From: Paraburkholderia acidisoli
Lineage (GTDB): Bacteria; Pseudomonadota; Gammaproteobacteria; Burkholderiales; Burkholderiaceae
Reading direction: 5' to 3'
Length of the DNA: 64,000 nt
Assembly: GCF_009789675.1 (NCBI RefSeq)
Contig: NZ_CP046914.1
Location: 1,364,001 to 1,428,000 of the forward strand
Shown here: piece by piece, positions 8,084-15,633 of the stretch
How positions within the stretch are numbered: position 1 is the stretch's first letter
Layout of the letters: the number at the start of each line of letters is the position of its first letter
Position numbers and translations under genes: made by a program
Notes under the pieces: generated by a model
Seen by the model: only the letters and a program-made list of their open reading frames with translations
Databases searched by the model: none
What the model was told of the DNA's origin: nothing

Positions 8084-9376
8084 TCAGTCGATGCCATGAA
8101 ACACGGCGTCGTCCGGACCGAGGTACGCGGGCGGACGCCACGCCGCGTCGCGCATCGAATGCTGCACGAGATTGTCCACGCCGAGCAGCACCGCGAAGAT
8201 CGCCATGCGCACGGGAATGCCGTTGTCGGTCTGGCGGAAGATCGCGAGGCGCGGATCGTGATTCAGATCGGTCGAGAGATCGTTCGCGCCGGGGCGGCTA
8301 TCGCGCGGCAGCGGGTGCATGACGAGCGTGTCCGGGCCGCAGCATTCGTCCATCATCGCCTGATTGATCTGGAAGTCGGGCGTGTAGCCTTCGAACGATT
8401 CGTCGGTGAAGCGCTCTTTCTGGATGCGCGTGGCGTACACGACGTCGGCGCCGCGCAGGCCGGCCTTGAGGTCGGTGGTTTGCTCGACCACGTGACCGTT
8501 GGTCGAGATCTTGTCGACGATGTAGGCCGGCATTTCGAGCATCGGCGGCGAGATGAGCGTGAACTTGATGCCGCGATACAGCGCGAGCAGCTTCACGAGC
8601 GAATGCACCGTGCGGCCGTACTTGAGGTCGCCGACGAGCGCGATATGCGCGCCATCGACGATCTTGCCCAGCCGGGAAAACTCGCGCTGGATCGTGTAGA
8701 GATCGAGCAGCGCCTGGCTCGGGTGCTCGCCGGGACCGTCGCCGCCGTTGATCACGGGAATGTTCACGGCGCGCGCGAATTCCGCCACCGAGCCTTGATC
8801 AGGATGCCGAATCACCATCGCGTCCACGTAGCCGGCCATCACGCGGCTCGTGTCGTAGATCGATTCGCCCTTGGCCATCGAGGAGAACGTGAAGCCGGTC
8901 GTGTCGCACACCGAACCGCCGAGCCGGCAGAACGCCGAGCCGAAGCTCACGCGGGTACGCGTGCTCGCCTCGAAGAACAGGTTGCCGAGCACGGCGCCTT
9001 CGAGCACGCGCGAGATTTTCCGGCGGCGCGCGATGGGCTGCATGATGTCGGCCACGCGGAACAGCGCTTCCACCGAGTCGCGCGAGAACTGATCGACGGA
9101 CAACAACTGCGGCTTGCCTTCGACCTGGATCTGGCTGGCGAGCGAGCGCGGATCTACGCTTTGCGTATAGCTTTCACGCACCTCGCCGTTGCCCACGATT
9201 TCCGACACGAAACGTTCGACGATTTCCGGCATGGCCCGCGATTCCGCCGATTCCTCCGGCAGCAACCACGTGTCGAGCGCCCGGCGCGACACGCCGATGC
9301 GGCTCGCGAACACGTCGCGGGTCATGTTCAGACGCCGCATGGCGTCGCGGAGGAAGGCTTGTTGCGGAACGCTCAT
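8084..9376 (-). CDS. aspartate carbamoyltransferase with N-terminal HTH-like extension
   Basis: 430 residues from the ATG at 9376; a longer frame to 9487 is possible but not family-like. It joins carbamoyl phosphate to aspartate in pyrimidine synthesis. Catalytic-domain motifs are present: FFEASTRTRVSF (residues ~135-145), HPSQALLDLYTI, LVGDLKYGRTVHSL and MHPLPR. The last two follow the E. coli PyrB pattern. Residues ~8-45 (LRDAMRRLNMTRDVFASRIG followed by VSRRALDTW) look like an Xre-type helix-turn-helix, making the protein about 120 residues longer than E. coli PyrB (~310). No pyrI or pyrC is adjacent. It could be a second ATCase or a form that also binds DNA; the catalytic assignment is firm, the HTH function is not. 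Confidence 0.85.
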   Translation of the reverse strand: MSVPQQAFLRDAMRRLNMTRDVFASRIGVSRRALDTWLLPEESAESRAMPEIVERFVSEIVGNGEVRESYTQSVDPRSLASQIQVEGKPQLLSVDQFSRDSVEALFRVADIMQPIARRRKISRVLEGAVLGNLFFEASTRTRVSFGSAFCRLGGSVCDTTGFTFSSMAKGESIYDTSRVMAGYVDAMVIRHPDQGSVAEFARAVNIPVINGGDGPGEHPSQALLDLYTIQREFSRLGKIVDGAHIALVGDLKYGRTVHSLVKLLALYRGIKFTLISPPMLEMPAYIVDKISTNGHVVEQTTDLKAGLRGADVVYATRIQKERFTDESFEGYTPDFQINQAMMDECCGPDTLVMHPLPRDSRPGANDLSTDLNHDPRLAIFRQTDNGIPVRMAIFAVLLGVDNLVQHSMRDAAWRPPAYLGPDDAVFHGID

Positions 9377-9744
9377 GCTGGCACCCGTGGTTCTCGTTGA
9401 TGTACGCGGTGCGTATATTAGTTCGGCGGTGCGAGAAGTCAAGCGATTTTGTGCCGCGGCAATCGACCGCACGCTGAAAAATGCCACGGAGCGGCATGTG
9501 CAGCATCGTGCCTTCGCCCGATCAGGCCAAAGTCATCTCGCGCAAGACCGCGTCCCACGGGCCTGCGCAGGATATCGGCGGCATGATTTTTCCGTCGCAG
9601 CGGGTGCAGGTAATTTGGGATGGCACTTTGGCGAGCCGCCCGATAATCGGCGCTTTGAATTTTCTCGCGGCCGGCGCCTTGCCGGCCATCGCAGCCGAAG
9701 ATGTCCGCCTTACCGCTTTTATTCCGCCGTCGTGGGAGCCCGCC
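9377..9744. other. divergent promoter region between ATCase and M23 peptidase genes
   Basis: 368 bp between divergent genes. A TAATAT element on the minus strand near 9415 could be the -10 of the ATCase gene. An open frame runs through on the plus strand from 9481 into the peptidase gene, but that stretch lacks family similarity, so I treat it as untranslated. Confidence 0.4.
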
Positions 9745-10710
9745 ATGAAGTTGCCATGGTCGGACACCGCCGACGATCTCACGAAGGGAGATCTCCGTTT
9801 CGTCACGCATCACGCGGCGCGCCGCAAGGCGGTCGCGCTCGCGTGCGCGGCCGCCGTGCTTTCGCTGGCGGCCGGGATTGCCATCGGCCATTTCACCGCG
9901 CGCGGGCCGGGCGCCGTGAGAGGACCCGCGGGCGCCGAGCAGCATCATTACGTGGTGGGCGAAATCGGCCGCATGGATGCGTCGATCGCGCTGCTCGATC
10001 CGCGTATCGAGCGGCTCGCCGCGCGGCTCGCCGAGTTGCGCAAGTTCGACGAGCGTCTGCGCGCGCAAACGCCGCGCGGCGGCGTGCCCACGGTGACGGC
10101 GCCCGCGCGTTCTGGCGACGAAGACGCCGACCACGATCACGACGCGGAAGGCGGCCCGTCTCTCCCGCCGCGCGAATGCCGGGAGGCTTCGGCGGCGCGG
10201 GCGAACGCACGCACCGTGAGCGGCGAACTCGACTGCATGAGCGCGACGCTTGCCGCGCTCGAAGCCGCGACCGCCGAACACGAGGCGGCATGGGCCGCGT
10301 ACCCGGGGCGCCGCCCGGTGGACGGCGGCCGCAACGGCTCGCCGTTCGGCAATCGCATTGACCCGTTCACGCACCGGCTGAGCTTTCATCCGGGCGTCGA
10401 TCTGGTCGCGCCCACCGGCACGCGCATACTCGCGGCCGCGGGCGGTCGCGTGATCTTCGCGGGACAGAAGGCGGGTTACGGCAACGCGGTCGAGATCGAT
10501 CACGGCAACGGCTATGTCACGCGCTACGGCCACGCTTCGAAGATCGACGTCGAAGTCGGGCAGATCGTGCTGCCGCGCGAGCATATCGCCGACGTGGGCT
10601 CGACGGGGCGTTCGACCGGTCCGCATCTGCATTTCGAAGTGCTCATCAAAGGGCAGCCCGTGAACCCCACCGAATATCTGGCGCTCTTTGCGAATCCGAT
10701 CGATGGCTGA
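9745..10710 (+). CDS. membrane-anchored M23 peptidoglycan endopeptidase
   Basis: 321 residues from the ATG at 9745, preceded by GGGAG. A cytoplasmic N-terminus (~27 residues) is followed by one membrane helix (approximate residues 28-50), a periplasmic coiled-coil (IGRMDASIALLDPRIERLAA onward), and a C-terminal LytM/M23 domain. Both zinc motifs are intact: HPGVD (HxxxD) and HLHFE (HxH), with YGHAS between. It therefore should cut peptide bridges in the wall. It overlaps the next gene by 8 bases and sits two genes from a bactofilin; bactofilin-M23 pairs are known to shape cell walls locally. Confidence 0.85.
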   Translation: MKLPWSDTADDLTKGDLRFVTHHAARRKAVALACAAAVLSLAAGIAIGHFTARGPGAVRGPAGAEQHHYVVGEIGRMDASIALLDPRIERLAARLAELRKFDERLRAQTPRGGVPTVTAPARSGDEDADHDHDAEGGPSLPPRECREASAARANARTVSGELDCMSATLAALEAATAEHEAAWAAYPGRRPVDGGRNGSPFGNRIDPFTHRLSFHPGVDLVAPTGTRILAAAGGRVIFAGQKAGYGNAVEIDHGNGYVTRYGHASKIDVEVGQIVLPREHIADVGSTGRSTGPHLHFEVLIKGQPVNPTEYLALFANPIDG

Positions 10711-11056
10711 CCCGCGCCGCAACGCGCGCGTGCGCACGAATGCCGATCGCGCCTACGAATTGCAGCCCGTGCGTTCGCGTGCCGTGCGCCTGATCGGCAT
10801 GGTTTCGTGGATAGGCGCCGCGGCGGCGGCGAGCGCGGGCGCCACCTGGTGGCTGCTGCCGCACGAAGCGCCGCAGTGTCCCGTGATCTCGCCCGACGCA
10901 TTGAGCCGCGAACTCAGCGAGACGCAGTTGCGGCTCGAACAGGAACGCGCCGCGCGCGCCACGCTCCAGACGGCCGCCGATGCCGCGCAGGCCAGCGTTT
11001 CGAAGCTGCAAACCGAGCTTCTGTTCCTGCGCAATCATCGGGTCACGTCACGTTGA
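10703..11056 (+). CDS. single-pass membrane protein with periplasmic coiled-coil
   Basis: 117 residues from ATG 10703, overlapping the M23 stop by eight bases, so probably coupled. A basic cytoplasmic head of ~35 residues (RRNARVRTNADRAYELQPVR) precedes one membrane helix (approximate residues 33-53). A helical segment with heptad character follows (ELSETQLRLEQERAARATLQ onward). No enzymatic motif and no family I can name with confidence. Its place between an M23 peptidase and a bactofilin suggests a linker between the cytoskeletal polymer and the periplasmic enzyme; that role is inference. Confidence 0.7.
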   Translation: MADPRRNARVRTNADRAYELQPVRSRAVRLIGMVSWIGAAAAASAGATWWLLPHEAPQCPVISPDALSRELSETQLRLEQERAARATLQTAADAAQASVSKLQTELLFLRNHRVTSR

Positions 11057-11114
11057 TTCGCGCGAAATTTCATCGGGCGCCGCGCGCCTTCATTCAATCG
11101 CAACGGTGGTCTCC

Positions 11115-11549
11115 ATGTTCAGCAACAAAAAGAAGCCTCAGCAACCCGCCATCGAGCAAACCAAGCTGGCGACGTTGATCGCTCAGGACATCACGATCAC
11201 GGGCAGCCTCGAATATGCCGATGGCCTGCGCCTCGACGGCCGCGTGCAAGGCAACGTCACCGGCAAGTCCGGCGCGAAGACGCTGCTTGTGCTGAGCGAG
11301 CGCGGCGCGATCGAAGGCAACGTGCACGGTTACGACATCGTCGTGAACGGGCGCATTCATGGCGACGTGATCGCCGATCATTTCGTCGAACTGCAGGCGA
11401 ACGCGCACGTGGTGGGCAACATCTACTATCAGCAATTGCAGATGGATTGCGGCGCGTCGGTCGACGGCAAACTCGCGAAGCGCGATCCCAACGACGTGCC
11501 GAGTCTCTATCTCGACGCGCCCGAAGTCGAAGTTCTGCCGCGCGAGTGA
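11115..11549 (+). CDS. bactofilin (polymer-forming cytoskeletal protein)
   Basis: 144 residues from ATG 11115. The core (ITGSLEYADGLRLDGRVQGN onward) shows the repeating short beta-strands of the bactofilin beta-helix, with recurring hydrophobic-Gly-x-hydrophobic steps. Bactofilins form filaments without nucleotide on the inner membrane face and recruit wall enzymes. Flexible tails flank the core: a Lys/Gln-rich head (MFSNKKKPQQPAIEQTK) and a tail ending APEVEVLPRE. It is the third gene of a tight M23/membrane/bactofilin unit, 58 bp after the previous stop. Confidence 0.9.
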   Translation: MFSNKKKPQQPAIEQTKLATLIAQDITITGSLEYADGLRLDGRVQGNVTGKSGAKTLLVLSERGAIEGNVHGYDIVVNGRIHGDVIADHFVELQANAHVVGNIYYQQLQMDCGASVDGKLAKRDPNDVPSLYLDAPEVEVLPRE

Positions 11550-11899
11550 GCGCGGCGCAGGCCGCTCGATCACCGTCGAAACCACCGCGGACGACCTGGT
11601 CCGCCGTGGTTCGCGCGCGCAATGACTTGATCTCGGTTACACTGCGCGCTATGACTTTTCACCCGAACCACGACATGCATCAAGTTACCGCCGCTATGCG
11701 CGCGGTGTCGTCGGTCGCGCACGCCTGCACGGCGTCGGTGAAAGTCAAAGCCAAAAAACAGCCGCTCATCTGACCGGAGCTTGCTGTTCCGTCAGATGTT
11801 GCGACGGAACAGACAGTTCACGGCGTCCCCGCCTTCCCCTCTCTGCCCGCCCGCGCACCGCTGAACGGACTTCGATACGGTCGAGTTCAAGGGAAAGTC
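11550..11899 (+). other. spacer between bactofilin and dapA-like gene
   Basis: 350 bp. Contains a hairpin at 11784-11812 (CTGTTCCGTC / GACGGAACAG) and a 40-codon open frame at 11651-11773 beginning MTFHPNHDMHQVTAAMRAV and ending KKQPLI. I found no ribosome site or family for the small frame, so it is not called as a gene. Confidence 0.4.
11784..11812. terminator. hairpin upstream of the dapA-like gene
   Basis: A perfect 10-bp stem (CTGTTCCGTC at 11784-11793, GACGGAACAG at 11803-11812) with a 9-nt loop and no T-run. It could be a weak terminator, an attenuator or an RNA processing site in the leader of the downstream gene. Confidence 0.4.
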
Positions 11900-12787
11900 A
11901 TGTCTCAGTCTGCCACGCCGTCGTCCGCCGCACCCGCCAGGTTCGCGGGAATCTGGATTCCGCTCGTCACGCCGTTCAATGCGGGCGCCGTCGATCATGC
12001 GGCGCTCGACGCGCTCGTGCGGCATTACGTGAAAGCGGACGTCGCCGGTTTCGTCGCGCTCGGCACGACGGGCGAGCCGGCCACGCTCGACGATCGCGAG
12101 CAGGACGCGGTGCTCGCCACGGTGCTCGCCGCGGCGGGGGATTTGCCCGTGGTGGTGGGCGTGAGCGGCAACCATACGGCGAGCGTGTGCGAACGCGTCG
12201 CGGCGCTCAATGCGCAACCTGTCGCCGGTGTGCTGGCTGCGGCGCCGTACTACATCCGGCCGTCGCAGGCGGGCGTGATCGGCCATTTCGCGGCCATCGC
12301 CGACGCGAGCCGCCAGCCCGTGATCGTCTATGACATTCCGGCGCGCACGGGCGTAAGCATCGCGTTGCCGAGCCTGCTCGAACTTGCGGCGCACGAGCGC
12401 ATCGTCGCGGTGAAGGATTGCGGCGGCTCGCTCGACAAGACGCTGGGGTTGATCGCCGATGGCCGGATGGACGTGCTGTGCGGCGAGGATCTGGAGATGT
12501 TCGGCGCGCTGTGCGCCGGCGCGAGCGGCGCGATCGCGGCCACGGCGCATTTGCGGCCCGAGCGTTTCGTGGCGATGGCGCAGGCGCTGCGCGAAGGTCG
12601 TCTGGGCGACGCGCGCGCGATCTGGTTCACGCTCGTGCCGCTCGTGCGTGCCGCGTTCGCGGAACCGAATCCCGGTCCCGTGAAGGCGGCGCTGGCGTCC
12701 ATCGGCCTCATGCGCAACGAACTGCGCGCGCCGATGACGTGCGTGAGCGGTGAACTGGAGGAAACGCTCGCGCGGCTGCTGGCCTGA
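11900..12787 (+). CDS. dapA: dihydrodipicolinate synthase family protein (DapA-like)
   Basis: 295 residues, full length for the family. Class-I aldolase TIM barrel that condenses pyruvate with an aldehyde; in true DapA the partner is aspartate semialdehyde (lysine and wall diaminopimelate synthesis). Motifs: ALGTTGEPATL near the entrance, VYDIPARTG with the proton-relay Tyr, and IVAVKDCGGSLDK with the Schiff-base Lys. These fit DapA, but many Burkholderia genomes carry several paralogues acting on other keto acids, and the usual bamC/lysine-gene context is absent, so the name is tentative. It lies downstream of the bactofilin module on the same strand. Confidence 0.8.
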   Translation: MSQSATPSSAAPARFAGIWIPLVTPFNAGAVDHAALDALVRHYVKADVAGFVALGTTGEPATLDDREQDAVLATVLAAAGDLPVVVGVSGNHTASVCERVAALNAQPVAGVLAAAPYYIRPSQAGVIGHFAAIADASRQPVIVYDIPARTGVSIALPSLLELAAHERIVAVKDCGGSLDKTLGLIADGRMDVLCGEDLEMFGALCAGASGAIAATAHLRPERFVAMAQALREGRLGDARAIWFTLVPLVRAAFAEPNPGPVKAALASIGLMRNELRAPMTCVSGELEETLARLLA

Positions 12788-12893
12788 AGCCGCGCGAGGT
12801 GTCGCGCGTGGGCGTTCGACGGCAAAAGCGCTCGATGCCGATGCGGGGAGCGCTTACTTCGACACGTCGAACTGTGTGCTTACGCGCGCGGAG

Positions 12894-13220
12894 TCAGCGC
12901 GCGGCGTGAGCGCTGGCGGCGCTGCGCGAACGACGGCGGCGGCCGCGCGGCCGTTCCACGACAGGTTCGCCGTTCAGCAGAATGCGGCGGCCGGGCACGT
13001 GTTGCGCAACCAGTCGCGCGATTTCGAGCGCGGTGCTTTCGGCGGGCACGACCTGGCGGCGCGCGCCGTCGTCGAGTGGCGTGGTCCATTCCACGAGCCG
13101 ATACGCGCGGCCCCACGGATGCTGAAGCGGCGTGGACACGCGGCAGGACGCCACGGAAGAGGTTGCGCCGCCGTCGCGCAGCAGGGATTGCAGGTGCACC
13201 AGCACGTCTTCTTCAACCAT
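12894..13220 (-). CDS. hypothetical protein with Arg-rich tail (108 aa)
   Basis: ATG at 13220 just 27 bp past a terminator, with GAGCGAGG upstream. The first ~85 residues look like a folded alpha/beta protein (MVEEDVLVHLQSLL... GRAYRLVEWTTPL... ILLNGEPVVE). The last ~22 residues are Arg/Ser-rich (RPRGRRRRSRSAASAHAAR), suggesting nucleic-acid binding or disorder. No family recognised. It stands alone on the minus strand, convergent with the dapA-like gene. Confidence 0.5.
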   Translation of the reverse strand: MVEEDVLVHLQSLLRDGGATSSVASCRVSTPLQHPWGRAYRLVEWTTPLDDGARRQVVPAESTALEIARLVAQHVPGRRILLNGEPVVERPRGRRRRSRSAASAHAAR

Positions 13221-13247
13221 GGCCTCGCTCCTCTCGCTTCGCGACAT

Positions 13248-13275
13248 AAAAAAACGCCGCCGATGCTCCGGCGGC
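13248..13275 (-). terminator. Rho-independent terminator, minus strand
   Basis: Read on the minus strand: GCCGCCG, loop GAGCAT, CGGCGGC, then seven T. A 7-bp GC-rich stem with a T-run is a textbook terminator. It would end transcripts coming from the DUF3562-like gene to the right, before the next gene starts at 13220. Confidence 0.75.
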
Positions 13276-13518
13276 TCAACAGGGGTTGAGCGTATGTTTG
13301 CAGCGAAGAATTAAACGAGACTTAAGAGCAACAAGAAGGGCAGAAAGAAGCGTGATAGCGATCGCGCGCGGTGGGCGCGCGACGCGGAAATCAGGGCAAA
13401 GCGGAGTGGGTCGAAGCCGGCGCGAATCGGCAGAGGTGCGGATCGCGCGGCAGCGAATGCGGGATACGTGTAGCGGGCGCGTGCTAAACGCGCGCGCGAG
13501 ACGCAGTGTCGGCAGGGC

Positions 13519-13710
13519 TCAGTGCGGCTTCTGCCGCAGCGCCGCGCGCACCTTTCTCGCGGCGAAGAGCGGCAAATAGTCCTGAATGCGGGCCTGCGCG
13601 CGATATTCGTCGAGCGCGTCGGCGTAGATTCGCGCGACGGTTTCCTCGGGCGTATTGGTCTCCTCGGCGATGGAGTGAACGATCTGGCTGAGGTCCTGGG
13701 TTTGCGGCAT
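13519..13710 (-). CDS. DUF3562-like small protein (63 aa)
   Basis: Starts at ATG 13710 with a GGAGATTCGTC leader. The sequence (MPQTQDLSQIVHSIAEETNT, then EETVARIYADALDEYRA and a basic end) matches my memory of the DUF3562 family, common as multiple copies in Burkholderiaceae and of unknown function. It is all-helical by appearance, with no membrane segment or metal motif. Single gene with its own terminator further down. Family call from memory. Confidence 0.65.
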   Translation of the reverse strand: MPQTQDLSQIVHSIAEETNTPEETVARIYADALDEYRAQARIQDYLPLFAARKVRAALRQKPH

Positions 13711-13925
13711 GACGAATCTCCGGGTGCGGGTCGGTGGCGGGCAAGCGGCGCTCAAACGAGTCTGAATTCAAGGACATCGCCGGGCGGGATGCCAATTGAA
13801 ACCGCCTATCGGTCGTTTGCGGATGGGTTTGTGGATTGCCGGTCCGGGAGCCCGCAGTCACATTGCAACTGTCCGATGTTTGCGTGGATCCCCGCGAAAA
13901 CGCCGCCAAAACAAGGCTTTGCCCG

Positions 13926-13969
13926 AAAAAAACGGCCACGGACGGATTCGGGATCCGTGCCGTGGCCGT
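13926..13969 (-). terminator. terminator of the nemA-like gene
   Basis: ACGGCCACGG at 13932-13941 pairs with CCGTGGCCGT at 13960-13969; an inner ACGGAT/ATCCGT pair strengthens it. On the minus strand the stem is followed by seven or more T (A-run 13926-13932). It lies 61 bp past the nemA-like stop. Confidence 0.8.
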
Positions 13970-14030
13970 GTGTTCGGTGGCGGCGCATGCGTCGACTGAC
14001 CGCACGCGCAAGCCGCGAACCTTTGCGCGA

Positions 14031-15092
14031 TTACGCCGCGTTTTCCATCGACGGGTAATCGGTGTAACCCAGTTCGCCGCGCGCGTAATACGTCTGCGGA
14101 TTCGGCTGGTTGAGCGGCGCGTTCAGCTCGAAGCGGCGCGGCAGATCCGGATTCGCGATGAACAACTGGCCCCAGGCAACCGCGTCGGCTTCGCCAGCGG
14201 CGACCACGGCCTGCGCCGTTTCGAGCGAGAACTTTTCGTTGGCGATGTACGGGCCGCCGAATTCACCCTTCAATTGCGGGCCGAGTCGGTTGTCGCCGAG
14301 CGCTTCGCGGGCGAACAGGAACGCAATTTTGCGTTGACCGAGTTCGCGCGCGACGTAACCGAACGTTGCCGCCGGGTTCGAGTCGCCCATCGTGTGCGCG
14401 TCGCCGCGCGGCGCGAGGTGCACGCCCACGCGACCGGCGCCCCACACGTCGATGCAGGCATCGGCGATTTCGAGCAGCAGGCGCGCGCGGTTTTCGATCG
14501 AGCCGCCGTACGCGTCGGTGCGCTTGTTGGTGCTGTCCTGCAGGAACTGGTCGATCAGGTAACCGTTCGCGGCGTGAATCTCGACGCCGTCGAAGCCGGC
14601 CGCTTTCGCGTTTACCGCGCCCTGGCGGAACGCGGCGATCACGCCCGTGACTTCTTCCGTGTCGAGCGCGCGCGGCACGACGTATTCGCGCTGCGGACGC
14701 ACGAGACTCACGAAGCCTTGCGCGGCGATCGCGCTGGGCGCGACCGGGAGATTGCCGTCGAGGAACACGGGGTCCGAAATGCGGCCCACGTGCCACAGCT
14801 GCAGGAAGATGCGGCCGCCCGCGGCGTGCACGGCTTCGGTGACGATCTTCCAGCCATCGACCTGTTCCTGCGACCAGATGCCCGGCGTTTCCGCGTAACC
14901 GACGCCTTGCGGCGTGACGGACGTCGCTTCGCTGACGATCAGGCCCGCCGAGGCGCGCTCGGCGTAATAGCGCGCCATCAGTTCGTTCGGCACGCGTGCT
15001 TCGCCCGCGCGCTGACGCGTGAGCGGAGCCATGATGATGCGGTTCGGCAGCGTGAGGTCGCCGATCTGGATGGGGTCGAAAAGCGTTGCCAT
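14031..15092 (-). CDS. nemA: Old Yellow Enzyme family alkene reductase (NemA-like)
   Basis: 353 residues. FMN TIM-barrel enzyme that uses NAD(P)H to reduce electrophilic alkenes, N-ethylmaleimide, nitrate esters and related toxicants. Motifs: MAPLTRQRA at the FMN site, FLQLWHVGR, GFDGVEIHAANGYLIDQFLQ holding the substrate-binding His-Ala-Ala-Asn, and GGSIENRARLLLEI. It follows an ArsR-type regulator on the same strand (91-bp gap), suggesting induction when that repressor senses an electrophile. Its own terminator closes the unit. Confidence 0.88.
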   Translation of the reverse strand: MATLFDPIQIGDLTLPNRIIMAPLTRQRAGEARVPNELMARYYAERASAGLIVSEATSVTPQGVGYAETPGIWSQEQVDGWKIVTEAVHAAGGRIFLQLWHVGRISDPVFLDGNLPVAPSAIAAQGFVSLVRPQREYVVPRALDTEEVTGVIAAFRQGAVNAKAAGFDGVEIHAANGYLIDQFLQDSTNKRTDAYGGSIENRARLLLEIADACIDVWGAGRVGVHLAPRGDAHTMGDSNPAATFGYVARELGQRKIAFLFAREALGDNRLGPQLKGEFGGPYIANEKFSLETAQAVVAAGEADAVAWGQLFIANPDLPRRFELNAPLNQPNPQTYYARGELGYTDYPSMENAA

Positions 15093-15183
15093 GATTTACC
15101 TCGTCTGCGGGCGCGGCCCGCGGGCTGTGGAGCGATTCGTAAAAACAGCGGAGTTAGCGGACGATGCGAGAGCCCGCTGCGCG

Positions 15184-15501
15184 TTAGAGCTGCGCGTTCA
15201 TGTGAGCGATGAAGGCTTCGATGACAGGCTCGTTGCGCTTGAAGAACACCCATTGGCCGACGCGTTTCGACGTGACGAGACCGGCCTTCTGCAAGGCGGC
15301 CAGATGCGCGGACACCGTGGACTGCGAGAGCGCGCAATAGGCGTCGATGCGGCCGGCGCAGACGCCGTGGTCGAGCGTCAGTTCCTGGTCGCCGAAATGC
15401 TTCTGCGGCTCGCGCAGGCTCGCGAGAATCTCCCGGCGCACGGGATTGGCGAGCGCTTTGCAGATCGCGTCGACGTCGATGGTTGGCGTGGGTGAATTCA
15501 T
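15184..15501 (-). CDS. ArsR-family transcriptional regulator
   Basis: 105 residues. A winged helix-turn-helix with ALANPVRREILASLREPQKH near the start and LSQSTVSAHLAALQKAGLVT as the recognition region. Cys residues at about 14, 48 and 56 (AICKALA, GVCAGRIDAYCALS) could sense metals or electrophiles; there is no classic CVC arsenic site. It precedes the nemA-like gene on the same strand, and a perfect 7-bp-arm dyad lies just upstream, consistent with autorepression and control of nemA. Confidence 0.88.
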   Translation of the reverse strand: MNSPTPTIDVDAICKALANPVRREILASLREPQKHFGDQELTLDHGVCAGRIDAYCALSQSTVSAHLAALQKAGLVTSKRVGQWVFFKRNEPVIEAFIAHMNAQL

Positions 15502-15530
15502 GAGGTTTGCATCGTTACTGGGCGAATCTT

Positions 15531-15550
15531 ATATCGTATTTTGACGATAT
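15531..15550. promoter_or_regulatory. operator dyad upstream of arsR-nemA
   Basis: ATATCGTATTTTGACGATAT: perfect 7-bp arms ATATCGT/ACGATAT separated by 6 bp, 30 bp before the regulator start. Size and AT-rich arms fit an ArsR-family binding site overlapping the promoter. Confidence 0.7.
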
Positions 15551-15633
15551 GGGAGGATGGCATTGGTGGGAGGAGGGTTGTTGGGGTGCCGAAAGCCGAT
15601 GAATTTGGCGCCAGAACCGGCGTGCGCGAACAA

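Noticed and set aside
7973..9400. 475-residue open frame on the plus strand
   Set aside because: Antisense to the aspartate carbamoyltransferase, which has clear motifs.
11651..11773. 40-codon open frame before dapA
   Set aside because: No clear ribosome site or family; more likely untranslated leader with the hairpin at 11784.
13836..15212. 458-residue open frame on the plus strand
   Set aside because: Antisense to the nemA-like gene; no motifs.
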